From Mycobacterium sp. GA-2829 (GTDB lineage Bacteria > Actinomycetota > Actinomycetes > Mycobacteriales > Mycobacteriaceae), in the NCBI RefSeq assembly GCF_001499965.1, contig NZ_LQIT01000027.1, positions 1 to 64,000 on the forward strand: 64,000 nt of DNA, in the 5' to 3' direction. Position numbers and translations under genes: made by a program. Shown in pieces: positions 17,671-26,580 of this stretch. The notes beneath the pieces were generated by a model. The model was not told the DNA's origin, did not search any database, and worked only from the letters and a program-made list of their open reading frames with translations. Each line of letters begins with the position of its first letter. Position 1 is the stretch's first letter.

Positions 17671-17829
17671 GGTGATCACTCCTGCGATATACCAATAGCT
17701 AGATCGTGGGCAACCTTATCGCAAAACCCACATCAAGTCATTAGAGATCGTCGCCTCGGCAAACGCCGTCAGGCGCGCCGACGAGAACCCGCCGAGTTTC
17801 TGGTGTGACGGCTGTGACTCGCGAGAGCT

Positions 17830-17886
17830 CGACTGTGCGGTGTCATACGCGCCACGCCGTGACAGCCGTATGGCACCGCACAGTCG
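17830..17886. repeat. Long palindromic intergenic element after gltD
   Basis: Positions 17830-17846 pair with 17870-17886 over 17 bases with a single G-T wobble, and three more pairs extend inward. An alternative stem, ACGGCTGT (17808-17815) with ACAGCCGT (17862-17869), competes with it. It starts 12 bases beyond the gltD stop. No T-run follows, so it may be a REP-like unit or an RNA-stabilising 3' structure. Confidence 0.7.
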
Positions 17887-17897
17887 CGGCGAGAACT

Positions 17898-19376
17898 TCA
17901 GCGCTGCGGTGCCGCCGTCGGCTTGATCGGCGCCGGGAGTGCGCTGCGACCCATCAGATACTTGTCGACGCCCGCGGCGGCGGCCCGGCCCTCGGCGATC
18001 GCCCACACGATCAGCGACTGCCCGCGGCCCATGTCACCGGCCACGAACACGCCGGGCACCGAGGTCGCGAAGTCGTCGTCGCGCGCGACGTTGCCGCGGT
18101 CGGTGAACTCCACCTTGAGGTCGGTCAGCAGACCTTCCTTCTGCGGTCCTACGAAGCCCATCGCCAGCAGCACCAGGTCGGCCTCGAGTTCGAAGTCCGT
18201 GCCCTCGATCTTCTCGAACTTGCCGGCCCGCATCTCGACCTCGTGCACCTTGAGCGACTTCACGCGGCCGTTCTCGTCACCGCAGAACTCCTCGGTGTTG
18301 ACCGAGAAGATGCGCTCGCCGCCCTCTTCGTGGGCCGAAGCGACGCGGTACATCAGCGGGTACGTCGGCCACGGGGTGCTCTCGGCACGGGTCTCCGGCG
18401 GTTTGGGCATGATCTCGAACTGGTGCACACTGACCGCGCCCTGCCGGTGCGAGGTGCCCAGGCAGTCCGCGCCGGTGTCGCCGCCGCCGATGATGACGAC
18501 CTTCTTGCCCTTGGCGGTGATTGGCGGTTCGCCGTCGTCGCCGGTCACTTCATTTTTCAAGTCCCCCGCTGCAAACCGGTTGGCCCACGGCAGGAACTCC
18601 ATCGCCTGGTGGATGCCGTCGAGTTCGCGGCCCGGGATCGGCAGATCGCGCCACGCCGTCGCGCCGCCGGCCAGCACCACCGCGTCGAACTCCGACCGCA
18701 ACTGGGCGACGGTGATGTCGACGCCGACGTTGACGTTGGTGCGGAACTGGGTGCCTTCGGCCTCCATCTGTTCCAGCCGCCGGTCGATGTGGCGCTTCTC
18801 CATCTTGAATTCCGGGATGCCGTAGCGCAGCAGACCGCCGATGCGGTCGGCGCGCTCGAACACCGTGACGGTGTGACCGGCCCGGGTCAGCTGCTGGGCG
18901 GCGGCCAGACCCGCGGGGCCCGACCCGACGACCGCGACCTTCTTACCGGTCAACCGGTCCGGTGGCAGCGGGACGACCCAGCCCTCGTCGAAGGCGTTGT
19001 CGATGATCTCGACCTCGACCTGCTTGATGGTGACCGGGTCCTGGTTGATGCCCAGGACGCAGGACGCCTCACACGGCGCCGGGCAGAGCCGGCCGGTGAA
19101 CTCCGGGAAGTTGTTGGTGGCGTGCAGCCGCTCGATCGCGTCGCGCCACCGGTCCTTGAAGACCAGGTCGTTCCACTCGGGGATCAGGTTTCCAAGCGGA
19201 CACCCGTTGTGGCAGAACGGGATCCCGCAGTCCATACAACGGGACGCCTGCACCTGCAGGGTGTCGTGGGAGAAGTCCTCGTAGACCTCTTTCCAGTCGC
19301 GCAGACGCAGCGGCACCGGCCGCCGCTGCGGGAGTTCGCGCTGGGTGTGCTTCATGAAACCGCGCGGATCAGCCAC
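17898..19376 (-). CDS. gltD: Glutamate synthase (NADPH) small subunit
   Basis: The protein has 492 residues. It passes electrons from NADPH to the large subunit, which makes two glutamates from glutamine and 2-oxoglutarate. Two cysteine clusters for [4Fe-4S] centres are present near residues 47-60 (Cys-x2-Cys-x4-Cys-x3-Cys) and 98-106 (Cys-x3-Cys-x3-Cys). FAD (Gly-Ser-Gly-Pro-Ala-Gly, about residue 151) and NADPH (Gly-Gly-Gly-Asp-Thr-Gly, about 300) Rossmann motifs follow. The GTG at 19376 overlaps the end of gltB by eight bases, so the two genes are translationally coupled. Confidence 0.97.
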   Translation of the reverse strand: MADPRGFMKHTQRELPQRRPVPLRLRDWKEVYEDFSHDTLQVQASRCMDCGIPFCHNGCPLGNLIPEWNDLVFKDRWRDAIERLHATNNFPEFTGRLCPAPCEASCVLGINQDPVTIKQVEVEIIDNAFDEGWVVPLPPDRLTGKKVAVVGSGPAGLAAAQQLTRAGHTVTVFERADRIGGLLRYGIPEFKMEKRHIDRRLEQMEAEGTQFRTNVNVGVDITVAQLRSEFDAVVLAGGATAWRDLPIPGRELDGIHQAMEFLPWANRFAAGDLKNEVTGDDGEPPITAKGKKVVIIGGGDTGADCLGTSHRQGAVSVHQFEIMPKPPETRAESTPWPTYPLMYRVASAHEEGGERIFSVNTEEFCGDENGRVKSLKVHEVEMRAGKFEKIEGTDFELEADLVLLAMGFVGPQKEGLLTDLKVEFTDRGNVARDDDFATSVPGVFVAGDMGRGQSLIVWAIAEGRAAAAGVDKYLMGRSALPAPIKPTAAPQR

Positions 19377-22300
19377 TTGCGGCCGCCATGATCGCCTCGT
19401 TCTTGTCGGCGCCGGTGCGTTCCGCCTCGGCGATTGCGGCCAGCACGCGCTTGAAGTCGCGCGGCATGACCTTGACGAAATTCTTCAACTCTTCTTCCCA
19501 GTTGTTCAGGATTCGTTGTCCCACCGCCGAATCAGTGGCGTCGACGTGGGCCTGCAGCATGCCGTGGAGCCAGTCGCGATTCTCGTCGTCGAGTGCGTCG
19601 AGTTCGACCATCTCGGCGTTGACGTTGTCGGCGAGCGCACCGGCCGGGTCGTAGACGAACGCCATCCCGCCGGACATACCGGCCGCGAAGTTGCGTCCTG
19701 TCGGCCCGAGGATGACGACCTTGCCGCCGGTCATGTACTCGCAGCCGTGGTCACCGACGCCCTCGACGACGGCGACGGCACCGGAGTTGCGGACGGCGAA
19801 CCGCTCGCCCACCTGACCGCGCAGGAACATCTCACCGCTGGTGGCGCCGAACAGGATCACGTTGCCCGCGATGATGTTGTCCTCGGCGGCGTAGTCCGCC
19901 GGGGCGTTCTCCGCCGGGCGCACGACCACGCGACCACCCGAGAGGCCCTTGCCCACATAGTCGTTCGCGTCGCCGTACACCCGCAGCGTGATGCCCTTGG
20001 GGAGGAAGGCGCCGAAGCTGTTACCGGCCGACCCGTCGAACGTGATGTCGATGGTGCCGTCCGGAAGGCCCTGTCCGCCATAGGCTTTCGTCACCTCGTG
20101 GCCGAGCATGGTGCCCACCGTGCGGTTGACGTTGGCGATGGTGGTCGAGAACTTGACCGGGGTGCCGGAGTCGAGCGCCTCGCGGCACATCACGATCAGC
20201 TGCTGGTCGAGTGCCTTGTCCAGCCCGTGGTCCTGCCGCGAGCTGCAGTACAGGTCCTGGTTCATGAACGCCGACTCGGGCTCGTGCAGCACCGGCGCGA
20301 GGTCCAGCTTGTGGGCCTTCCAGTGCTCGGCGGCCCGGGTGGTGTCCAGCGCGGCGACCTGGCCGACCATTTCGTTGACCGTGCGGAAACCCAACTCCGC
20401 CATCAGTTCCCGGACCTCTTCGGCGATGAACATGAAGAAGTTCTCGACGAACTCGGGCTTGCCGTTGAACCGCTCGCGCAGCACCGGGTTCTGGGTGGCC
20501 ACGCCGACGGGGCAGGTGTCGAGGTGACAGACCCGCATCATGATGCAGCCGCTGACCACCAGCGGTGCGGTCGCGAACCCGAACTCCTCGGCGCCCAGCA
20601 GCGCCGCGACCACCACGTCGCGGCCGGTCTTGAGCTGACCGTCGACCTGCACCACGATGCGGTCGCGAAGTCCGTTGAGCAGCAGGGTCTGCTGGGTCTC
20701 GGCCAGGCCGAGCTCCCACGGTGCGCCCGCGTGCTTCATCGACGTCAGCGGCGTCGCGCCGGTGCCGCCGTCGTGTCCGGAGATCAGCACCACGTCGGCG
20801 TGCGCTTTAGAGACGCCAGCCGCAACCGTCCCCACGCCGTTCTCGCTGACCAGCTTCACGTGCACGCGGGCCTGCGGGTTGGCGTTCTTCAGGTCGTGGA
20901 TCAGCTGGGCCAGATCCTCGATCGAGTAGATGTCGTGGTGCGGCGGCGGCGAGATCAGCCCGACGCCCGGCGTGGAGTGCCGCACCTCGGCCACCCACGG
21001 GTACACCTTGTGCCCCGGAAGCTGACCCCCCTCACCGGGTTTCGCACCCTGGGCCATCTTGATCTGGATGTCGGTGCAGTTGCTCAGGTAGTGACTGGTG
21101 ACACCGAACCGTCCCGAGGCGACCTGCTTGATCGCGCTGCGCCGCCAGTCGCCGTTCTCGTCGCGGTCGAACCGGGAGACGGCCTCGCCGCCCTCACCGG
21201 AGTTCGACCGGCCGCCGAGCCGGTTCATCGCGATCGCGAGCGTCTCGTGCGCCTCGGCGGAGATCGAGCCGTAGCTCATCGCGCCGGTGGAGAACCGTTT
21301 GACGATCTCGCTGGCGGGTTCCACCTCGTCGATCGGGATCGGTTGGCGCGCACCGGTCTTGAACTTCAGCAGACCGCGCAGCGAGGCCATCCGCTCGGAC
21401 TGGTCGTCGACCAGCTTGGTGTACTCCTTGAAGATCGAGTACTGCCCGGTGCGGGTGGAGTGCTGGAGCTTGAACACCGTGTCCGGGTTGAACAGGTGGT
21501 ACTCGCCCTCGCGGCGCCACTGGTACTCGCCGCCGACCTCGAGTTCGCGGTGCGCGCGCTCGTCGGGGCGGTCGAGGTAGGCCAGCGCGTGGCGGGCGGC
21601 GACCTCGGCGGCGATGTCGTCGAGGTCGATACCGCCGACCGGGCAGCTCAGCCCGGTGAAGTACTCGTCGAGCACCTTCTGGTCGATGCCGATGGCCTGG
21701 AACAGCTGCGCGCCGGTGTAGGACGCCAGGGTCGAGATGCCCATCTTGGACATCACCTTGAGCACACCCTTGCCCGCGGCCTTGACGTAGTTCGCCTTGG
21801 CCGCATCGCTGCTGATGCCGGTGATGACACCGCGGTCGACCATGTCCTCGATCGACTCGAACGCCATGTACGGGTTGATGGCCGCGGCGCCGAAGCCGCA
21901 CAGCGCGGCCATGTGGTGCACCTCGCGGGCGTCGCCTGCCTCGACGACGAGCCCGACCTGGGTGCGGGTGCGCTCGCGGACCAGGTGGTGGTGCACGGCC
22001 GAGACGCTCAGCAGCGACGGGATCGGCGCCATCTGTTCGTCGGATTCGCGGTCGGAGAGCACGATGATGCGCGCCCCGTCGCGGATGGCCGCCGACACCT
22101 TGGCGCGGACGTTGTTCAGCGCCTCCTTGAGGCCCTGGCCGCCGCGGTTGACCGGGTACAAGCAGCGGATCACCGCGGCGCGCATCCCGTGCTTGTGGCC
22201 GCGGATCTCGTGGTCGGGGTCGACGCAGATCAGCTTCGACAGTTCGGCGTTGCGCAGAATCGGCTGCGGCAGCACGATCTGGCGGCAGGAGTCGGCGCCT

Positions 22301-23952
22301 GCGTTGAGCAGATCGCCCTCGGGGCCGACGGTGCCCTGCAGGCTGGTGACCACCTCTTCGCGGATGGCGTCCAGCGGCGGGTTGGTGACCTGCGCGAACA
22401 GCTGCTGGAAGTAGTCGAAGAGCATGCGCGGGCGCTGCGAGAGCACCGCGACCGGGGTGTCGGTGCCCATCGAACCGATCGGTTCGGCGCCGGTGCGCGC
22501 CATCGGGGCGACGAGCAGGTTGAGCTCTTCGTAGGTGTAGCCGAAGGCCTGCTGGCGCAGCACCACCCGGTGGTGCGGCATGCGCACGTAGTCGCCGGGC
22601 GGCAGTTCGTCGAGGTGGAACAGGCCGGCCTCGAGCCATTCGCCGTAGGGCTGCTCGGCGGCCAGTTCGGCCTTGATCTCCTCGTCGTCGACGATGCGGC
22701 CCTGCGCGGTGTCGACCAGGAACATGCGGCCCGGCTGCAGGCGCATCTTCTTGACGACCTTCGCCGGGTCGAGGTCGAGCACACCGGCCTCCGAGGCCAT
22801 CACGACCAGGCCGTCATCGGTCACCCAGATCCGCGACGGGCGCAGCCCGTTGCGGTCCAGCACGGCGCCGATCACGGTGCCGTCGGTGAAGCACACCGCC
22901 GCCGGGCCGTCCCACGGCTCCATCAGCGAGGAGTGGTACCGGTAGAAGTCCCGGCGTGCGGGATCCATCGACTCGTGGCGTTCCCACGCCTCGGGGATCA
23001 TCATCAGCACCGCGTGCGGCAGGCTGCGGCCGCCGAGGTGCAGCAGCTCGAGCACCTCGTCGAAGCGTGCGGTGTCCGAGGCGCCCGGCGTGCAGACCGG
23101 CACGATCTTGTCCAGGTCGGCCTCGCTGCCGAACACGTCGGTCTTGATCAGCGCCTCGCGGGCGCGCATCCAGTTCTCGTTGCCGGTGACGGTGTTGATC
23201 TCGCCGTTGTGGGCGACGCGGCGGAACGGATGGGCCAGCGGCCACGACGGGAACGTGTTGGTGGAGAAGCGGGAGTGCACGATGCCCAGCGCGCTGGTCA
23301 GCCGCTCGTCCTGCAGGTCCAGGTAGAACGCCCGCAGCTGCGGGGTGGTCAGCATGCCCTTGTAGACGAACGTCTGGCCGGACAGGCTCGGGAAGTAGAC
23401 GGTCTCGCGCCCGGGGCCGTCCTGCCCCGGGCCCTTGGTGCCCAGTTCGTGTTCGGCGCGCTTGCGCACGACGTAGGCGCGGCGTTCGAGCTCCATGTCC
23501 TTCGCCCCGGCCAGGAAGACCTGCCGGAACGTCGGCATCGCGTCACGGGCCAGCGCGCCGAGCGACGTGTCGTCGGTCGGCACGTCGCGCCAGCCGAGCA
23601 CGGTCAGACCCTCGGCCTCGGCGATCTTGCCGACCTGCTCGCACGCGGTCGCGGCGTCCTTGGAGGACTGGGGGAGGAACGCGATGCCGGTGGCGTAGCT
23701 GCCCGGTTCGGGCAGGTCGAAGTCGACGACGGCGCGGAAGAACTCGTCGGGGACCTGCAGCAGGATGCCCGCACCGTCGCCGGTGTTCGGTTCTGCGCCC
23801 TGGGCACCGCGGTGCTCCAGGTTGAGCAGGGCCGTGATGGCCTTGTCGACGATGTCACGGCTGCGGCGTCCGTGCATATCCGCCACCATCGCCACGCCAC
23901 ACGAGTCGTGCTCGTACGCGGGGTTGTACAGCCCTTGGATTCTGGGCGTCAT
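19369..23952 (-). CDS. gltB: Glutamate synthase large subunit
   Basis: The protein has 1527 residues from the ATG at 23952, the length I recall for M. tuberculosis GltB. The N-terminal Ntn glutaminase nucleophile Cys is in His-Asp-Ser-Cys-Gly-Val-Ala (about residues 15-21), so a short propeptide is removed. The FMN-binding synthase barrel (about 830-1220) contains Gly-Glu-Gly-Gly-Gln-Leu-Pro-Gly and the Cys-Asn/Asp-Thr-x-Cys-Pro-Val-Gly-Val cluster for the 3Fe-4S centre (here His-Leu-Asp-Thr-Cys-Pro-Val-Gly). The C-terminal beta-helix carries repeated Gly-x-x-Gly. A GTG at 23958 is an alternative start. It and gltD form one operon for ammonia assimilation. Confidence 0.98.
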   Translation of the reverse strand: MTPRIQGLYNPAYEHDSCGVAMVADMHGRRSRDIVDKAITALLNLEHRGAQGAEPNTGDGAGILLQVPDEFFRAVVDFDLPEPGSYATGIAFLPQSSKDAATACEQVGKIAEAEGLTVLGWRDVPTDDTSLGALARDAMPTFRQVFLAGAKDMELERRAYVVRKRAEHELGTKGPGQDGPGRETVYFPSLSGQTFVYKGMLTTPQLRAFYLDLQDERLTSALGIVHSRFSTNTFPSWPLAHPFRRVAHNGEINTVTGNENWMRAREALIKTDVFGSEADLDKIVPVCTPGASDTARFDEVLELLHLGGRSLPHAVLMMIPEAWERHESMDPARRDFYRYHSSLMEPWDGPAAVCFTDGTVIGAVLDRNGLRPSRIWVTDDGLVVMASEAGVLDLDPAKVVKKMRLQPGRMFLVDTAQGRIVDDEEIKAELAAEQPYGEWLEAGLFHLDELPPGDYVRMPHHRVVLRQQAFGYTYEELNLLVAPMARTGAEPIGSMGTDTPVAVLSQRPRMLFDYFQQLFAQVTNPPLDAIREEVVTSLQGTVGPEGDLLNAGADSCRQIVLPQPILRNAELSKLICVDPDHEIRGHKHGMRAAVIRCLYPVNRGGQGLKEALNNVRAKVSAAIRDGARIIVLSDRESDEQMAPIPSLLSVSAVHHHLVRERTRTQVGLVVEAGDAREVHHMAALCGFGAAAINPYMAFESIEDMVDRGVITGISSDAAKANYVKAAGKGVLKVMSKMGISTLASYTGAQLFQAIGIDQKVLDEYFTGLSCPVGGIDLDDIAAEVAARHALAYLDRPDERAHRELEVGGEYQWRREGEYHLFNPDTVFKLQHSTRTGQYSIFKEYTKLVDDQSERMASLRGLLKFKTGARQPIPIDEVEPASEIVKRFSTGAMSYGSISAEAHETLAIAMNRLGGRSNSGEGGEAVSRFDRDENGDWRRSAIKQVASGRFGVTSHYLSNCTDIQIKMAQGAKPGEGGQLPGHKVYPWVAEVRHSTPGVGLISPPPHHDIYSIEDLAQLIHDLKNANPQARVHVKLVSENGVGTVAAGVSKAHADVVLISGHDGGTGATPLTSMKHAGAPWELGLAETQQTLLLNGLRDRIVVQVDGQLKTGRDVVVAALLGAEEFGFATAPLVVSGCIMMRVCHLDTCPVGVATQNPVLRERFNGKPEFVENFFMFIAEEVRELMAELGFRTVNEMVGQVAALDTTRAAEHWKAHKLDLAPVLHEPESAFMNQDLYCSSRQDHGLDKALDQQLIVMCREALDSGTPVKFSTTIANVNRTVGTMLGHEVTKAYGGQGLPDGTIDITFDGSAGNSFGAFLPKGITLRVYGDANDYVGKGLSGGRVVVRPAENAPADYAAEDNIIAGNVILFGATSGEMFLRGQVGERFAVRNSGAVAVVEGVGDHGCEYMTGGKVVILGPTGRNFAAGMSGGMAFVYDPAGALADNVNAEMVELDALDDENRDWLHGMLQAHVDATDSAVGQRILNNWEEELKNFVKVMPRDFKRVLAAIAEAERTGADKNEAIMAAASG

Positions 23953-24119
23953 TCCCACCTGACCCTTACTCTCGAACCTCGGCTAAGCGACAACTGGCTG
24001 CCGTCTGCGACGGCATGAGCCGACGGGGCGGAGGCGGTCCTCTGTGCAGCACTGAACAGCGGCCTTTGTTTCCACTCGCCACAAGTGAGAAAACGATAGG
24101 TCAAACCCGGGCTGACATG

Positions 24120-24138
24120 CCAACTTAGGCCGACCTAA
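24120..24138. promoter_or_regulatory. Weak IdeR-box-like palindrome upstream of gltB
   Basis: TTAGGCCGACCTAA (24125-24138) is a near-perfect palindrome. Aligned to the 19-base IdeR consensus it matches 13 positions, 12 of them in the right 14. It lies about 170 bases upstream of gltB. The match is below what I would call convincing. Confidence 0.25.
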
Positions 24139-24475
24139 CAAAATACGCCGGCCATGTTGCCGGCGACCGCTGCCGCCGATTCGGGGGCGAACGAATACTG
24201 TTGCGGCACAGCGCTTTTCGGTAGGCGCCTTTCCGGCCCGCAATGCGCCACCCGCGGGCCCATCGGTTGCTATGCGGGCAGAACAGTTTGCTGGCGGCGA
24301 ATATCCATGTCGTTTTACTGGCAATGTTGAGAATGTGGCGTTTGCAGAAAGCCTAGTCAGATTCTTAGAAATGCCTGATCCGGCCCTGAGCGGGCCCGCG
24401 GCACCGCGCCGGACGCCGAAGATGCTGCGTCGCAGCACAATTACCCTCGGCGTGCGCCACCCGCCGACGCATCGA

Positions 24476-24490
24476 TACCCCCAGAGGGTA
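24476..24490. promoter_or_regulatory. CsoR/RicR-type copper box candidate
   Basis: TACCC (24476-24480), five bases, then GGGTA (24486-24490) is an exact match to the TACCC-N5-GGGTA motif of the mycobacterial RicR copper regulon. It lies 21 bases before the ATG at 24512. Confidence 0.45.
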
Positions 24491-24511
24491 AGTCCCGGCA
24501 AACGATCACGC

Positions 24512-25309
24512 ATGCTGAAGGCGATGTCGCATCCGCTCAACACCCCCATCGGCCGGTTCGGCATCGAGACCCTCGAAGGCACCGGCGACCACAGCATCGC
24601 CACGTTGCCCACGCGTGGCCTGGTCAATCCGCTCACCGGACTGCCGACCGCGGCGGCGCTGGCGATGCTGCTGGACCACGTCGGCGGCCTGGCCAACCAC
24701 CTGCGTCGCGGCGAGGACGAGTGGACGGTCTCCACCGAACTGTCGATCGAGCTGCTGCCCGAGGCGGCCGACCTCATCACCGCCGACGACGCGGGTGTGG
24801 TCGGCCGGGCGTGGTCGGTCGGCGCCAAGAACGCCACCGCACTGGCGTTGTGCGAGTTCACCCACCGCGGCATCGTCATCGGCACCGGAAGCGTGCGGTC
24901 CTTCTACATCACCGGCGCCCAGTTCACCGACTTCCCCAGCGAGATCGAACACCACACCCGCAAGGTGGGGCTCGCCGCGATCATGGCTGTGGAACCCGAC
25001 GGTCCGGCCACGCTCGCCCAGCGTGCCGACCCGGTCGTCAACAACATGCTCGGCGTCGTACACGGCGGGGTGGCCGCCACCGGCCTGGAACTCGTCGCAT
25101 CCGCCGCCGTGAACGCCGGCCGCGCCGACGCCCCGCTGCGCACCGGATCGTTGCGGGTGAACTTCCTGCGCCGGCTCACCGCGGGCGGCGAATGCCGTTA
25201 CAGCGCAACGCCTGTACGGGTCGGCCGGTCCACCGGGGTGGCCGATGCGCAGGCGGTCGGCGCCGACGGTCAGCTCGCGTTGACCGCGCGGTTCACCGGA
25301 TACCGCTGA
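24512..25309 (+). CDS. Double-hotdog PaaI-type thioesterase
   Basis: The protein has 265 residues and contains two hotdog domains. The first (about 30-145) has Asn-Pro-Leu-Thr-Gly and a central helix; the second (about 150-265) has the active-site signature Val-Val-His-Gly-Gly-Val-Ala-Ala-Thr (about 190-200). Such proteins hydrolyse acyl-CoA thioesters; the substrate is unknown. Start codon is uncertain: ATG at 24512 or 24524, neither with a strong ribosome binding site; homology-like sequence begins around Asn-Thr-Pro-Ile-Gly-Arg-Phe. A RicR-type palindrome lies directly upstream. It is divergent from gltB. Confidence 0.8.
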   Translation: MLKAMSHPLNTPIGRFGIETLEGTGDHSIATLPTRGLVNPLTGLPTAAALAMLLDHVGGLANHLRRGEDEWTVSTELSIELLPEAADLITADDAGVVGRAWSVGAKNATALALCEFTHRGIVIGTGSVRSFYITGAQFTDFPSEIEHHTRKVGLAAIMAVEPDGPATLAQRADPVVNNMLGVVHGGVAATGLELVASAAVNAGRADAPLRTGSLRVNFLRRLTAGGECRYSATPVRVGRSTGVADAQAVGADGQLALTARFTGYR

Positions 25310-25365
25310 CCCGACGGTGTGACGTGTGCCACCCTGGGGACAGCCCTAGGGAAAGGGAGCGCGCC

Positions 25366-26187
25366 ATGCGGGAACCGACCTTGATGCATCGGGTGGCCGC
25401 CGAATTCGTCGGCACGTTCTGGTTGGTCTTCGGCGGCTGCGGCAGCGCGGTGTTCGCCGCCAAGTTCACCAGCGCCGACGGGTACGCGTTCGGTATCGGC
25501 TTCCTCGGCGTCTCGCTGGCATTCGGGCTGACCGTGCTCACCGGCGTCTACGCCTTCGGCACCATCTCCGGCGGCCACTTCAACCCGGCTGTCACGCTCG
25601 GCGCGGCGCTGGCGCGCCGGGTCGAATGGCGCGTGTTACCCGCCTACTGGATCACCCAGGTGATCGCCGGGGTGGCCGCGGGCCTGATCATCTACGTCAT
25701 CGCCAAGGGCCGAGACGGCTGGACCGCGACCGGGAACATGGCCGCCAACGGCTACGGCGATCACTCGCCGGCGGGTTACTCGCTGCTCGCGGTCGTCATC
25801 GCCGAGATCCTGTTGACCGGCATCTTTTTGCTGGTCATCCTCGGCGCCACCGACGACCGCGCCCCGAAGGGGTTCGCCGGGCTGGCGATCGGGCTCACCC
25901 TGACCCTGATCCACCTGATCTCGATCCCGATCTCCAACACTTCGGTCAACCCCGCGCGGTCCACCGGCGTCGCGTTCTTCAACGGCAACGACGCACCCGC
26001 CCAGCTGTGGGTGTTCTGGCTCGCGCCGCTGCTCGGCGCCGCGATCGCCGGTGTGGCATACCCCTACCTGTTCGGACGCTACGAGGAACTGGCCGACCGG
26101 CCGGTGCGCGACGACGCCCTCGACGCCCAGATCGATCCCCTGGTCGATCCGCTGGTCGATCCGAGGGACCGTCCAGGGCCGCCGTGA
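25366..26187 (+). CDS. aqpZ: Aquaporin Z-type water channel
   Basis: The protein has 273 residues with six membrane helices. The two NPA boxes are His-Phe-Asn-Pro-Ala-Val-Thr (about residue 71) and Ser-Val-Asn-Pro-Ala-Arg-Ser (about 193). The selectivity filter reads Phe, His, Thr, Arg as in E. coli AqpZ, which predicts a water channel rather than a glycerol facilitator. The C-terminal tail has a repeated Asp-Pro-Leu-Val unit. AGGGAGC precedes the ATG at 25366. The closest orthologues are in fast-growing mycobacteria; M. tuberculosis lacks one as far as I recall. Confidence 0.9.
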   Translation: MREPTLMHRVAAEFVGTFWLVFGGCGSAVFAAKFTSADGYAFGIGFLGVSLAFGLTVLTGVYAFGTISGGHFNPAVTLGAALARRVEWRVLPAYWITQVIAGVAAGLIIYVIAKGRDGWTATGNMAANGYGDHSPAGYSLLAVVIAEILLTGIFLLVILGATDDRAPKGFAGLAIGLTLTLIHLISIPISNTSVNPARSTGVAFFNGNDAPAQLWVFWLAPLLGAAIAGVAYPYLFGRYEELADRPVRDDALDAQIDPLVDPLVDPRDRPGPP

Positions 26188-26213
26188 CAAAGCAGAGTTA
26201 GGCGAGCTAACAT
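26184..26213 (+). promoter_or_regulatory. Promoter of the DUF732 gene, probably leaderless
   Basis: GTGACA (26184-26189) and TAACAT (26208-26213) are 18 bases apart; the -35 matches consensus at five of six positions. The start of transcription falls within a couple of bases of the ATG at 26222, so the mRNA may be leaderless. The -35 overlaps the aquaporin stop codon. Confidence 0.55.
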
Positions 26214-26221
26214 CTGCGCTT

Positions 26222-26557
26222 ATGAAGAGAGCGATCCTGGCGTTCGCCTTCGCCGGCCTGGCGTTCGCCACGCCGGGCGTCGCGCACGCCGATCCGGACA
26301 CCGACTTCTCGAACGCGCTGCACACGATCGGCATCTACGGGGCGAAGGACTACAACGCCTGGATCGCCAAGATCGCGTGTGAGCGGCTCGACCGGGGCGT
26401 CGACAAGAACGCCTTCGATTCGGCGAAGTTCATCTCCGGGCAGTTGGAGAAGGGCAGCACCACCGAGCAGGCGTGGAAGTTCCTCGGTCTGGCCTACCCG
26501 ACGTACTGCCCGGCCAAGGTGGCGCTCCTGCAGCAGGTCGCGGAGAAGCCCGCGTGA
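26222..26557 (+). CDS. Exported DUF732 protein
   Basis: The protein has 111 residues: a signal peptide (cleavage after Ala-His-Ala near residue 23) and a small helical DUF732 domain with two cysteines (Cys in Lys-Ile-Ala-Cys-Glu-Arg and Cys in Tyr-Cys-Pro) that probably form a disulfide. DUF732 proteins are abundant, secreted and unassigned in mycobacteria. It begins a run of three small exported proteins read in the same direction. Confidence 0.85.
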   Translation: MKRAILAFAFAGLAFATPGVAHADPDTDFSNALHTIGIYGAKDYNAWIAKIACERLDRGVDKNAFDSAKFISGQLEKGSTTEQAWKFLGLAYPTYCPAKVALLQQVAEKPA

Positions 26558-26580
26558 ACACCCGGACGAGCAGGGGAACG

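Larger units (their letters stand above)
23953..24511. other. gltB/thioesterase divergent region, no gene seen
   Basis: This 559-base region separates divergent genes and is noticeably AT-richer around 24090-24370. I find no convincing gene: one frame open from 24272 is in phase with the thioesterase but lacks coding character. It holds a TTAGG/CCTAA palindrome (24125-24138) and a copper-type box (24476-24490). Confidence 0.6.

Noticed and set aside
19345..24018. Very long open frame on the plus strand opposite gltB
   Set aside because: It is the antisense shadow of gltB and gltD, caused by high GC. It has no protein-family signature and is rich in His/Arg/Val/Asp as shadows are.
24139..24511. 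Hidden metallothionein (MymT-like) gene near the copper-type box
   Set aside because: No cysteine-rich small frame with a ribosome binding site was found on either strand.
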